Assembly: GCF_036785885.1 (NCBI RefSeq)
Contig: NC_092322.1
Coordinates: 19,242,466-19,306,465, forward strand
DNA length: 64,000 nucleotides
Direction of reading: 5' to 3'
From: Coffea arabica
Lineage: Eukaryota; Streptophyta; Magnoliopsida; Gentianales; Rubiaceae
Positions within the stretch are counted from its first letter, which is position 1, and every line of letters begins with the position of its first letter. Shown in pieces: positions 1 to 11,472 of the stretch. The notes beneath the pieces were generated by a model. The model was not told the DNA's origin. It did no database searches and saw nothing but the letters and a program-made list of their open reading frames with translations. Both the position numbers and the translations under genes were made by a program.

Positions 1-2685
1 TAAATGACATGATTAGCACCTATAGCGAGTAGGGGATAATATAATAGGGAATATCATGCAAATGAGAAAAGATCCTAAAAATAAAAATATGCATGAAAAT
101 GTAGTGAATAGCATACAAAGATGAATCTAGCGCAAGATGACCTAAAGGGTCTAGCGTTGGACTAGCCCATTTCTAAAAGTCCTTACTAGCGTTGGACTAG
201 CAAGTAAGCGGAGGGAGAAACCACAACTAGCGTTGGACTAGTGTGGTGACGTCATGCATTAACAATTCATAGTGAAACAAATAAAACATAAATTAAAACA
301 AATAAACACATAAGAGCACGTAGCACATAACACGTAAACATAATATCTAGATGCCAAAATCCTAAGAAAAGCGGATAAAACACATAACACATAAGCCACA
401 TAAACACGCAACCTATCTATTACATCAGGGAGCGCCTAACTACAATCTAGAAGGGAAAATATAATAAAACAAATCTAATTATTCTATCTATTACATTTTT
501 GAGGTATTTAAATGCCTCTTGAATCATTGTAAAAATTAACTAAAACATATATAAGAAAATTTGAATGAATATTTAAATCAAATAAATAAAGTATATGAAA
601 ATATAAACACATAGGAACACATAAAAGCACATAAGAGCACGTAATTGACATTGAAATAATAAAAATAGGGGTACCTCCCGTTTGAAGTGGTGACTAAATG
701 GAGTCAAATTGTCCTATTTATACTCACAATGAACAAAAGAATCATGGCACCAATTTAATTGAAAAAACAATAATAATAAAAGTACTAAACTCACGCTAAT
801 ATGTCAAACATAAAGAAATTTAAAACATCTAAAAATTACAAGTTGAATATGTTCAAAAGTGACATAATTAGTTATTGAAGAAAAGAAACAATCATAATAA
901 AGAGAGCCAAAATTTGCCAAGGACTGAATTGCAAAAATTGAAAACTTTTGGGGGACAAAAATTATATTTTCCAAAGTTTAGAGGTCAAAATTAAATGAAA
1001 GATAAAATTCAGGGACCAAAGTGCAATTAATTTAAGGACCGAGTTGAAAGGAATTTAAAATGTTCTGGGCCGCAGTGAAAGTACTTGAAAGTACAGGGAC
1101 TGATATGCAAAAATATTTTCTTATTCCTTAACAAATCAGGCCACTGGGCCATCATTTTATTTATTTCTGGGTCAAAAACTACCTAAGCCCAACCGAAACC
1201 CAAAGGAAAATAAATGGCCCAGCCCATCCCTTTTGTCAAACAAACCCAGCTGAAATACATGGGCTTCAACTCCCAAGCCCATGCGTAAAACCCAAAAAAA
1301 AAAAATCAAAACCCAAGTCAAAACCCAACTAAAAACAAACGCAAGCCCACTAAAACAAATAGCCCATTTCCTTTTTCTTCTTCTTTTCTTTTCTTTCTTT
1401 TCTTTCTCCTTCTCCCCTTCCGTTTCCTCTTCTTCTTGTTCGGCCAGCTGAAGAAAACTTCAGCTGGTGGCCATGGCGGCTGCCGGTGGTGCCGCCGCCG
1501 CCGACCGCCACCGCCGGTGACCTCTCCGGTCACCAAAAATCCTCAAAATACACTCCCTCACTCGATTTTTCGCGCAGACTCCATTTTTGGACTTAGTTTT
1601 TACAGAAAATGACCCAAAAGTGGCCAAAATGCCAAGAAATCAGTTCAGTTTTTATTTTTTAAAACCCTCACATCTTCACCAAAAATCATAAAAATTATGC
1701 CAAAACCCTCCTTATGACTTCTACAATACAACTATGATCTTAGTTTGACAAGTAAACGACAACAAAAGAATGCATTAAATCAAAACAGCCCCAAAAATAA
1801 AGAAAATATTTCAATGCCTTTAAAGGCTCAAAACTTCAAAATACTTAAATAACCCAACATTTTTCAGATATTGGTGCTAGCTAACGGTCATCCGTTTTGA
1901 CAACAACATGCACAATGTTCAGCTTTTTAATCCATTTTTTCCGTTTTCGGCATTTTACCAAACAGTTAATATGCATACATAATAAACATTTCCTTTTCCT
2001 AAAACTGGCTCATGCCATTTCCCAAAATTTTAACAACAGAACAACAACACTGCAAGGCAACCAAACAGGAGAAAATAAGCAACAAAATATGAGTGTAAGG
2101 TGAAAAACAAAACTAAAAAAAAATGAGAAAAGAAACTACCTCCAGAATATTGCAGTCATTCGTTTGAGCTTTGTGGGGAAATTCCTAACTTCAATGGCCT
2201 GACCGCTAGTTCCCCCCCCCTTCTTGTTTGATTTGTGGAGTGTGTTAAAAAAAGAAACAGCCGAGAGAGCCGAGAGTTTTTTTTTTTTTTTGGAGTTGAG
2301 AAAAGAGTGGAGTGTTTTTGTGTGTCTTGTCTGTTGTGAGAGGGAGAACCCAGTGAAGTATTGGGGTGTTTCTCTCCTTCTTGTTCTGTGAGAGAGCCGA
2401 GAGATGTATCTATTTTTGAGCCCCAAAGTGCCGTTTTTTTGTCTTGTCAGTCCCCCTCCGAGAGAGTGAAATGAGGGATTGTGTTTTTGTATGTTGTGTG
2501 TAACGAGCCAAAAAAAGGGGATATGGCAGAGAGATTTTTTTTTTGTCATTTTTTTTCTTTTTTTTTTAAAAAAAAACAAACCAAAAATAAGAAAAATGCA
2601 CATAAAAATGTAAGAAAATAAATAAATTATTACATAGAAAAAATTCAAGAAAATATTAACATTTAATAAAAATTTGGTGTCTACA
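1..2685 (-). repeat. Ogre 3' LTR (partial; lacks its outer ~770 bp)
   Basis: Aligns base for base with 16604-19303, and ends (plus strand) in ...GGTGTCTACA, so the LTR begins TGTAGACACC in element orientation. The outer ~770 bp, equivalent to 15833-16603, are outside the window. It contains three near-copies of CTAGCGTTGGACTAG (151-165, 186-200, 227-241), a TGACGTCA box (247-254), a pyrimidine tract (~1370-1440) and a GCC-rich stretch (~1470-1530). The ORFs that can be drawn here are low-complexity translations and I do not regard them as genes. Confidence 0.95.
715..722 (-). promoter_or_regulatory. TATA box in Ogre 3' LTR
   Basis: On the minus strand this reads TATAAATA followed by GG, a good plant TATA box. 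The same motif is kept at 17317-17324 in the 5' LTR. If it is used, U3 is about 2 kb long and transcription starts roughly 30 bases downstream on the minus strand. Confidence 0.5.
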
Positions 2686-2702
2686 ACTTGCCCCTCTTTG
2701 TC
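2686..2702 (-). other. Ogre polypurine tract
   Basis: Immediately next to the 3' LTR, the minus strand reads GACAAAGAGGGGCAAGT and then the LTR start TGTAGACACC. A purine-rich run touching the 3' LTR is the plus-strand primer site of LTR retrotransposons. Confidence 0.9.
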
Positions 2703-5438
2703 TAGAGTTTTGAAGAAACTCAAGACAAAGACGTAGACACCAAATTACTTACCTGTCTCTTCTAACTGCACCTGAGCTAAAATAAAGAAAAGCAACACTT
2801 GGCTGAAATTAGTGAACAAAAGATGTAATGAAATTGCAAAACACATGACCGAACTCATGTAGAGTTGCCTACGTATCCCGCCATGGGAATCAGGTCAAAC
2901 GTAGTTCAAATGCAAGTGAACCACAATGAAATAAGTGCATTGACCAACTGTGATCTTTGCAAAGTCGAAAAAGTCTGAGCAATCAGAACTTCTAAACATG
3001 AAACCCAAAATGAATGAGAAAGCATAATTATTAATCAAAACAGTCAAGAAAAGTAACTTGTCATAACTAGAAAAAGATGCGCGGAGGGACGCGATTACGC
3101 TCCAAGAAGGGGGATAGAAGGGTGCGTGGCGGGCGCTGTGACTCACCAACAGAAATTTAAATTGTCAAGAAGGGGGATAGAAGGGTGCGCGGTGGACGCT
3201 GAGACTCACCAACAGAAATTTAATTTGTCAAGAAGGGGAGGTAGAAGGGTGCACGGTGGACGCTAAGACTCACCAACAGAAATTTAAGTTGTCAAGAAGG
3301 GGAGGTAGAAAGGTGCGCGGTGGACGCTGAAAGTCACCAACAGAAATTTAAGTTGTCTTTTAGAAAAAGATGCGCGGAGGGACGCGATTACGCTCCAACA
3401 GAAAATTAAATTGTTAAGAAGGGGAGATAGAAGGGTGCGCGGTGGACGCTGAGACTCATCAACAGAAATTTAAATTGTCAAGAAGGGGAGATAGGAGGGT
3501 TCGCGGTGGACGCTGAGACTCACCAACAGAAATTTAAGTTGTCAAGAAGGGGAGGTAGAAGGGTGCGCGGTGGACGCTGAGACTCACCAACAGAAATTTA
3601 AGTTGTCTTTTAGAAAAAGATGCGCGGAGGGACGCGATTACGCTCCAACAGAAAATTAAATTATTAAGAAGGGGAGGTAGAAGGGTGCGCGGTGGACGCT
3701 GAGACTCACCAACAGAAATTTAAGTTGTCAAGAAGGGGAGGTAGAAGGGTGCGCGGTGGACGCTGAGACTCACCAACAGGAATTTAAATTTGATCTTCTT
3801 GATTGATTTTTTTTTTTTTAAACAGATTGGTGGGATTGACCCGAGCCCAATTAAACACTGAAAGAAATGAAAATGCAAGTTCAATACCATCAAACTGAAA
3901 GATTAAAATGCATATTGCTCAAGTAGTAATAAATCAAGACAAACTTACTTCGTGGACTTACAACTTTCTTGATTGATGATTTTTTTTTTAAACTTTAAAA
4001 GAAAGGGAATAATGATTTTTGTTTCTTTCTTTGGGAATGTACAGCGAAACTTGCCATTTGCCCTAGTGTGAATCATGCTCAACTAAGCCAGTAGTCTGTC
4101 ACATAATCTTTCCTGTAAAAAGGAAAAAAAAAGAAAAGAAGCAACTATGATGAAAAGACTGCCACCACCACGTGATCCCTTTGCCTTGAGAACCATGTAA
4201 ACATGAGTTTCAATATCAACCAATCGCTCCCTTAGGTTCAGCCGACAACCCTTCAGAATCTTTGCAACTGTCAAATGTCAATTGTCCGTACTTTAGTATC
4301 ATAGGACCTTAAGTTTCATGACTCTTTAGAGATAAATTATAAGGGGGTTGTCTTTTGAATGAGACCCAAAAAATGAAAAATATAAACAATTAAAAAAAAG
4401 TAGTATTCATCATGCAATAATGCTAATATGAAATAAACAATGATATACAATAAATAAATGAAATAGCAAATAGAATAGTAAAACAAAATTGTTGAATTTT
4501 TGAATATAGGCCCAAGGATCCAAATTTGGATTCGTATTTAGAGGATGGTCTTTGATGAGGAAAAATGCTCCATCTGACCCATTCGTAGTCATCCATTTTG
4601 AAATTCATTGTCGGCAAAAGAACAACAGTATCAAAGAGACCCAAATCAACATAGTCACCAGCTTTCAGACCTCAGCATCTTCTTCTTTGTTGTTAATCCT
4701 CTTGTATTCCAAAACCCTACCTCAGCGCCCTTTCGGGTTTTCACTAAGGTTACCCCCACCCTTTTCATTTTTTTTTTCTCTCTTTTTTTTTGTTTTTTTG
4801 TTTTGTTTTGTTTTTAGAAGGTGCCCTTTCAGGTTTTCACCTAGAGATATAGACAAGACAATTTTAACCCAAACTATATCAATGCAGTCATACTTTGATA
4901 ATGAGTAGCATCAGTGAGACAATCTTCTCTGACATATTTCAGAAAAGTTTGTATTAACATCATTTGCTAGTTGATTAAGAAATTTTTTTTTTTCAAAATA
5001 CTGCAAAAGATGAAATTTGGCAATTTTGGTTCTTGCGATTAGGATCGGATAGAGTAGCAAAGGAAAGGTTAAGGCTTGAAAGGCTTCACAGCGGATCATA
5101 TGATGAGTTTGCAATCATTTGAGATAGCATTCTTTCAAAACTTATCCCAATCTAGGGTGAGAGAGAGATAAAAATTTGCCCCAGTTTAATTCTGACAGAA
5201 TCTCTATTTTCTTTTTTTTTCGATTTTTTTTTTCTTTTTTTCTTTTTCTTTTTCTTTTTTTTTTTTGAAACAAATTGCCCCAGTATGGGGTTAGTGATCT
5301 TAAAGGACAGCCAAGAGAAAAAGAAAATGGTTATGAAAAGTCAAAAGGAAAGAAGAAAAATTAGGGATAGAATATCGAAATGGAAAAATGAGAGGAAGTA
5401 TGCCTGAAATCCGCCTCTTGCAGTATTTTTTTTTTTTA
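2703..5438 (-). other. Ogre 3' noncoding region
   Basis: About 2.7 kb between the end of pol and the polypurine tract. It contains the minisatellite at 3068-3793, several long T/pyrimidine runs (near 3810-3830, 4760-4815, 5205-5270) and AT-rich unique sequence. The ORFs here (for example around 4083-4274 and 4552-4908) run through homopolymers and show no recognisable domain. Long, variable 3' untranslated regions are known for the Tat lineage. Confidence 0.8.
3068..3793. repeat. Two-type minisatellite in Ogre 3' noncoding region
   Basis: Type A units of 63-64 bp contain AGAAGGGTGCGCGGTGGACG and end in CACCAACAGAAATTTAA. Type B units of about 58 bp contain GATGCGCGGAGGGACGCGAT. They are ordered B, AAAA, B, AAA, B, AA, with B at about 3068-3103 (short), 3358-3416 and 3608-3666. 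Both types share the ACAGAAA-TTAA-TTGT tail, so B probably derives from A or the reverse. The arrangement looks like amplification of a composite B+nA unit. Confidence 0.9.
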
Positions 5439-6500
5439 TCAAATGAAAAACTTTTTGCACATGTCTGCATTGATTGGCTGGGGAAAAACTTGACCGTCCA
5501 TTTCCATAAGAATAAACGCTCCTCCGGATAGCACTTTTTTAATAATGAATGGTCCTTGCCAATTGGGAGCAAACTTCCCTTTAGCCTCATCTTATATTGG
5601 AAGAATCCGTTTCAAAACCTTATCTCCAACTTCAAATAAGCGGGGCTTGACTTTTTTGTTGTAAGCCCGAGCCATTTGTTGCTGATAACATTGTCCATGA
5701 CACAAGGCATTCAACCTCTTTTCATCAATCAGAGACAACTGCTCTTGACGTTCTCTGATCCATTCAGCTTCTTCTATCTGAGCTTCCATCAGAATGCGCA
5801 AGGAAGGAATTTCAACTTCTGCAGGTAGTACTGCTTCCATTCCATATATAAGAGAGCAAGGAGTTGCACCAGTAGAAGTTCTGATGGTAGTTTGTATGCC
5901 ATTAGTGCATAAGGCAGCTTCTCATGCCAATTCCGGTGTGCTTCAGTCATCTTACGGATAATCTTTTTCAAATTTTTATTTGCGGTTTCAACGGCTCCAT
6001 TCATCTGAGGCCTATAAATAGCAGAATTTCGATATCTGATCTTGAACTGTTCACATAATCCATCTACCATATCATTGTTGAGGTTTTTGGCATTATCAGT
6101 GATCAGCGTCTCTGGTACCCCAAAACGACAGATGATATTATTTCTCAAGAAATCCGACACCACTTTCTTAGTCACATGCTTATAGGACGCGGCCTCAACC
6201 CACTTGGTGAAATATTCAATCGCCACTAAAATGAATCGATGCCCATTTGAAGCAGGAGGATCAATAGTTCCGATCACATCCATTCCCCAGATCGAACATG
6301 GCCATGGAGCAGTCATACTATGCAATTCTGTAGGAGGAGCACGTATAATATCACCATGCATTTGACACTTAACACACTTTCTAACAAAATCTACACAGTC
6401 ATACTCCATGGTAAGCCAAAAATATCATGTTCTCATGATCTTCTTAGCCAGTAGATGCCCATTCATGTGTGGCCCACAAACCCCACTATGTACTTCTTTC
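5439..6500 (-). pseudogene. Ogre integrase (broken)
   Basis: Encodes the integrase that inserts element cDNA into host chromosomes. The HHCC zinc finger begins with HSGVCGPHMNGH at the end of the upstream frame and continues with CVKCQ. The catalytic triad is visible in the 5789-6409 frame: D44 (WGMDVIG), D105 (ITDNAKN) and E141 (GAVETAN), with the expected 35-residue D-E spacing. The C-terminal part continues at 5592-5840 (GMEAVLPAEVEIPSLRI) and ends at the stop at 5439-5441. Breaks: an in-frame TGA at 6425-6427 inside the zinc finger, a single-base frameshift near 5900, and an in-frame TAA at 5592-5594. No chromodomain is present, as expected for Tat elements. Assignment is firm; function in this copy is lost. 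Confidence 0.93.
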
Positions 6501-7831
6501 ATCATATAATCGGCTTCCTCTTCATTGATGCATCTCAGAAGGCCCAAATCAGATGTTTTCTTGTATAGCACTTCTCCATTCAAGAAGAATCTTGATGACA
6601 TTCTGCGTAAGAAACTTTTTGCAACAGAATCAGTATCAGGAAGGTAGGATCCCGTTTTCATGAATTCCTTAATATCCTTGTACCAGGAGCGACCATCAGT
6701 GACCCTTTCTGTAACCAGACAATGCGCTGGCCTATTCTGAAGTTGGATCTGTATAGGTTCAATCACCAACTCATCTGGATGGTGGATCATCGAAAACAGA
6801 GTAGCTAAAGCATCAGGAAAGGCATTACGAGTGCGGGGAATGTGTCTGAGTTCCAAATTCCTGAATTTGCTAGCCAAACTAAGCAAGTTACAATGATACA
6901 ACATAAATTTTGAATCCCGAGTTACCCACTGTTTAAGCGTCTGGTGCACAAGTAAATCGGAATCACTGAATGCTATCAGATCTTTGATCTCCATGTCCAA
7001 TGCCATTTTCAATCCAAAAATACAAGCTTCATACTCAGTCATGTTGTTAGTACACGGAAACTGTAATTTGGCAGTAGCAGGATAATGTTTCCCTTCAGGC
7101 GACACTAAAACTGCTCCAATTCCAGCTCCAAAAGAGTTTGATGCACCATCGAAAAATAACCTCCATCCAGGATGCTGCTCACTCATGTTCTCAACTGCTC
7201 CAACGAATAGAATTTCTTTGTCAGGAAAGTAGGTATGCAATGGTTGGTAATCATCATCTCTTGGATTTTCTGCCAAATGATCTGCTATAACTTGACCATT
7301 GACTGCCTTTTGTGTTGTGAAGACAATATCGAATTCGGAAAGGATCATTTGCCACTTAGCCATACATCCCGTGGGCATCGACTTTTCCAACAGGTATTTC
7401 AAAGGATCGGAACGGGAAATCAAGTAAGTGGTATAACCAAGCAAATAATGTCTCAACTTCTGAGCTGCCCATGCTAAAGCATAACAACTTCTCTCAAGGA
7501 AAGAATAGTTGGCCTCATATGCTGTAAATTTCTTGCTCAGAAAGTAGATGGCTTGTTCCTTTCTCCCAGACTCGTCATGCTGTCCCAGAACGCATCCAAC
7601 AGTCTCATCAAGAACAGACAAATACATAATCAGATGTCTCCCTGGCTGAGGTGGCACTAAGATCGGAGGATTTAACAAATAATTCTTGATCTTATCAAAA
7701 ACTTGCTGACAATCTTCATTCCAATCCATCGGCGCATTCTTTTTCAACAGTTTGAACAGAGGCTCACAGGTAGAGGTTAACTGTGCAATAAATCGGCCAA
7801 TGAAATTGATCTTTCCAAGAAAACTCTTCAC
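6425..7831 (-). pseudogene. Ogre RNase H plus archaeal-type RNase H
   Basis: One 468-residue frame holds the RT thumb/connection (SFLGKINFIGRFIAQLTS), the ordinary gypsy RNase H (residues ~60-190, with LDETVGCVLGQ and AIYFLSKKF), and a second, archaeal-type RNase H (residues ~222-345). The second domain shows FFDGASNSFGAG (D228), TNNMTEYEA (E266), AFSDSDLLV (D290) and PDALATL (D340), the expected acidic set. Having both domains is diagnostic of the Tat clade; the acquired aRH is thought to remove template RNA while the older domain degenerates. The start of this frame is separated from RT by a one-base shift in an A-rich run near 7830-7840. The frame ends at the TGA at 6425-6427. Confidence 0.94.
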
Positions 7832-8917
7832 ATCTTTTGACTTTTTGGAATGGGCATATCTCGAATTGCTTTTATTTTCACAGGATCTATCTCTATACCC
7901 TTCTTGCTGACAATAAAACCCAATAACTTACCAGCCGGAGCTCCAAAAGCACATTTTGCAAGGTTCAACTTCAAATTATACTTCCTCAATCTTTCAAACA
8001 GTTTCTTTAAATCAACCAAATGGTTCTCAACCTTCTTGGATTTAATTATGATATCATCCACATAGACCTCCATCTCTTTGTGAATCATGTCATGAAACAG
8101 GGTAGTCATGGTCCTCTGATAAGTGGCTCCAGCATTCTTCAACCCGAAAGGCATCACTCTATAACAAAAGGTTCCCCATGGGGTGATAAAAGAGATTTTC
8201 TCTCTGTCTTCTTCTGCCATTAAAATTTGATGATGCCCTGCAAAACAATCACCAAAAGATTCAATTTCGTGTCCGGCAGTATTGTCCAAAAGAATATGAA
8301 TGTTTGGCAAAGGAAAATCGTCTTTCGGACTAGCCTTATTCAGATCTCTGTAATCAACACATACTCGCACCTCCCCAGATTTCTTAGGCACTGGCACAGG
8401 ATTCGATAGCCAGATGGGATAATGAGACACCATGATTATCTTAGCATTGAGCTGTTTCACGATTTGCTCCTTTATTTTGAGACTCATTTCTGGTTTGAAT
8501 TTACGTGGCTTCTACTTTACAGGTAAAAAATTTGGATCAGTTGGCAACCTGTGAACCACTATGTCTGTAGAGATCCCTGGCATATCATCGTATGACCATG
8601 CAAACACATCTTGAAAAAGCATTAAGAATTAAATCATTTCCTCCTTCTGTTTCCTATTCAAATGAATGCTGACTTTAATTTCTTTAACCTCCGTCTTAGT
8701 GCCAATATTGATGATTTCTGTTTCTTCTAAGTTGGGTTTGGGTTTCTCTTCATACTGTTTTAAATCCCTTGAAATAGACTCAAATTCTTTCTCAGTATCG
8801 CTCTCGCTTTGAATTTCAGATTGCATGATTTCAAGTTCATGAGAGATATCGAGATTGCAGCCATCGAATTCCAAAATGGTGACATCCAAAGGGTCAAAAG
8901 ATTTTATTTGTGGCCAT
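7828..8917 (-). pseudogene. Ogre reverse transcriptase (pol exon 2, broken)
   Basis: The reading frame begins just after the intron with WPQIKSFDPLDV and carries an acidic linker (8629-8917), then the RT domain (7828-8487). Visible RT motifs: VPVPKKSGEVRVCVDYRDLN, the FPLPNI segment, ITPWGTFCYRVMPFGLKNAG and the catalytic YVDD at residues 142-145 of the lower frame. In-frame TAA (8629-8631) and TAG (8512-8514) interrupt the linker without shifting frame, and a single-base shift near 7830-7840 separates RT from RNase H. The RT core is intact at sequence level, so this is a recently decayed rather than an ancient copy. Confidence 0.94.
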
Positions 8918-9223
8918 CTGAAAATAGAATAGAACATAAGTAATAAATAAATAGCAAATACTGGAAAAGTCTTTCATTTCATTAAATTCAAAATGCATCG
9001 AGACTTCACAAAAAGATAAATATACAGACATGATTGCCATTTAAAGACATATTTAACCCAAACCTTTATTTTCGTTTCAGCAATTTTCTTGAACAAAGCA
9101 AGTTATATTAACTGAAACAAGAATAAAGGTTTAAAAGATGAAAGCAATTTCTTTTAACAAAAGATCCAGACTACTGTCCTATCTGGATGTGATCTAGACA
9201 AAAGACAATTCCCTTAAATTTAC
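8918..9223 (-). other. Ogre intron between protease and RT (306 bp)
   Basis: On the minus strand the upstream frame ends ...EFCG-type codon CG/GTAAAT and the downstream exon follows TATTTTCAG/ATGGCC. The GT is at 9223-9222 and the AG at 8919-8918, with a pyrimidine-rich stretch before AG. Splicing joins codon phase exactly: CG + A gives Arg, continuing into the W-P-Q-I-K frame of the RT exon. Without splicing, the frame stops at once (TAA at 9220-9222). An intron at this place is an established trait of Ogre elements. Position and phase are seen directly; splicing itself is inferred. Confidence 0.85.
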
Positions 9224-11472
9224 CGAAATTCCCTTCGAGAGGGAAGATAATCAGCAGTCCAATTCTGAATAGCTCCTTCGGTAATTGGCAAAAATTCTGC
9301 ATTCTCCGATGGCTCCTCCTCACAAGTGGCCCCGACAAATAATTGAGACAGGTCCAGTTCAATATCTTCCACAGGATTCTTCATTTCTGGCATAATCACC
9401 TCTGATGGACGAGGAAAAGTGTGATATAGCGGTGGGATATTTAAGGCAATTTGCTTGCCCTTCTTTTCAGCTTGTTTTCGAGCTTGCATTTCCCTTCTGT
9501 CCTTAGCAGTCGGATGAAATCCCAGTCCAAATGTATCCTTTTGCGTAGGGATCTCTATCGGCTCCAAAATTCCTTGCAATTCTCGCCCAAGACCTCTTCC
9601 TATTTCATATCCGCCTCGGATCATCTCTCTCGCCATCATAATACTGGCCTCTGGCAAATCTGATTGAGTCAACGACTTATCCCTAGATGCCCATCCTACA
9701 GAGACTATGTCAGCAACATGATGAGATGAAATTGGAGTCCATTTTCTGTCTTCACCTTTGAATTTTGCATCAATGATCATGGTACAGTCATCCTCAGCAA
9801 ATACAGTAATGAGCTGATCATTCACAATAAATCTCAACATTTGATGCAGAGAAGATGGCACTGAATTGGAAGCATGTATCCAAGGTCTTCCAAGTAAAAT
9901 GTTGTAAACGCTGGAGAAGTCCATGACTTGGCAAGTAACTTGGAATTGAGCAGGGCCTATCTCCAATACCAGATCTGTTTCACCCATAGATTCCTTTCTT
10001 GAACCATCGAACCCCCTAACTACGGTTGCAGACGGACGGAGTTTAACATCAAGAAATCCAAGTTTAGTGAGAGTGTTCCATGGACAGATATTCAGCGCCG
10101 ACCCATTATCCACCAAAACCCTCGGCAGCAGCTTTCCATTGCAGCGGACTGATATATACAAGGCTCTATTATGCCCAATCCCTTCTGCAGTCAAATCATC
10201 ATCGGAGAAGGCGATATGATTAGCGGCAAGTACATTACCCACAATGTTAGAAAACTTATCCACAGGAATATCTTTAGGGACATGGGCTTCGTTCAAGATT
10301 TTGAGCAATGCTTCTCTGTGTAATTCGGAAGTCAAGAGAAGATTCAAAAAAGAGATCTGAGCAGGCAGCCCATCCAACTGCTCCACTGTTTTGTACTCGC
10401 TTCTCTTCAGCATCTTTAGAAAATCCACAGCTTCCTTTTCAGACACAAGAGACTTGGGCGTCAGGGATTTAATCTTGGCCTTGGTTTGAACATCGATTTC
10501 GGGGTTTCCCACAAATTTTCCAGGCCTAGTAACATTAGATACCTCCTCCTTCAAACAATATTTGTCTCCAATTAACAGACTAGACTCCTCGTAGTTCCAC
10601 GGTACCTCTTGCAAGTTATTGACAGACATTTGCTCTGAAAATTCGAGAATGGCAGGCTCTGATATATCCCATTCAAAAGAGGGTAGATCCAAAATAAAAG
10701 GAACTTCAGAATTGTCAGCCTCGGAAGGCCCTCCTTCTATCATAAACGGCTCCTCTTTCTCAAACACAAAAGATTTTAACTTTTCCTCAGCGTTATCCTT
10801 AGTTATGGACTCTTCAACAGACAACATTTTCCTCATCTCTGCATGGTCAGTCTCTATCACGCCAAACACTTCAGTTTCATCTACAAAGTACTGACTGGGG
10901 TCGATAAAATCTTCATCCGCGATGATAATCCCTACAGTGCTCCCATGCTCAGGTAAAGGATTCTTACTAACATTCGGTCCTTGCTCTCCCTTTTTTCTGA
11001 GAAGAATGTCTCCAGAGTCAATCATGTCCTGAATTTTATGTTTTAAAGCCCAACAATTGCCAGTGGTATGACCTGGACTTCCAGAATGATAAGCACAGAT
11101 TGCATGCGGATCATAACCGGCAGGAGGACCTCTGGGATAGATTTTGGGAGGAACAGTGCCAATTTTCCCAGTTGCTTTTAATTGCTCATAGAACTGATCA
11201 ATAGGTCGGCCCAAGTTGGTGAAGGCTCGAAATTGCTTCTGAGTTTGAATTCCACTGGTTTGCAAAGGATTTTGAGGAGGGTTATTGTTTTGCAAGGTTG
11301 GTCTGGAATGGTAAATGGGACGAGAGTGATTTTGAAAAACAGGTTGTGGAGTTGGAGGTAAGGGCGAGGTATTCAAATGATTTGGTCGGGAATGATGGAA
11401 TTTGGTAGTGGTGTGGTAGGAAAAGAATAGGTGGGATGGTTTTTGGGTCTGAAAGACGGGCCTTGATCCCAT
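9224..11472 (-). pseudogene. Ogre zinc knuckle, aspartic protease and G-patch-like region
   Basis: A 750-residue open frame joins the end of gag to the protease. Residues 126-140 form a modified zinc knuckle, C-x2-H-x5-H-x4-C (CAYHSGSPGHTTGNC), as seen in Tat gags. The aspartic protease lies around residues 435-535, with catalytic VLVDNGSAL (D455) and the flap/third-motif ILLGRPWIH. Downstream, GGYEIGRGLGRELQG at about 620-634 resembles a G-patch, a glycine-rich RNA-binding motif. The frame ends at the intron donor. The upstream ~30 residues overlap the gag frame by 100 bases in a different phase. The ATG at 11472 is not a natural start; the protein would be made as part of gag-pro. This is the longest intact stretch of the element. 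Confidence 0.9.

Noticed and set aside
2136..2723. 195-residue minus-strand ORF
   Set aside because: Runs through homopolymers and the LTR end; the same region in the other LTR (18864-19202) has a different, shorter frame. Not a gene.
3068..3793. Regularly spaced direct repeats resembling a CRISPR array
   Set aside because: Units are contiguous 63-64 bp repeats without unique spacers, inside a plant retrotransposon.
4552..4908. 118-residue ORF with a Phe-rich stretch that looks like a membrane segment
   Set aside because: The 'membrane' part is a poly-T run in the Ogre 3' noncoding region.
7828..7840. Programmed frameshift between Ogre RT and RNase H
   Set aside because: Sits within a domain in an A-rich run and fits a simple one-base loss; Ogre pol is normally one frame here.
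11373..11472. Programmed frameshift between Ogre gag and protease
   Set aside because: The overlap is in a low-complexity proline-rich linker with no slippery site and stimulatory structure that I can identify; an indel is simpler.
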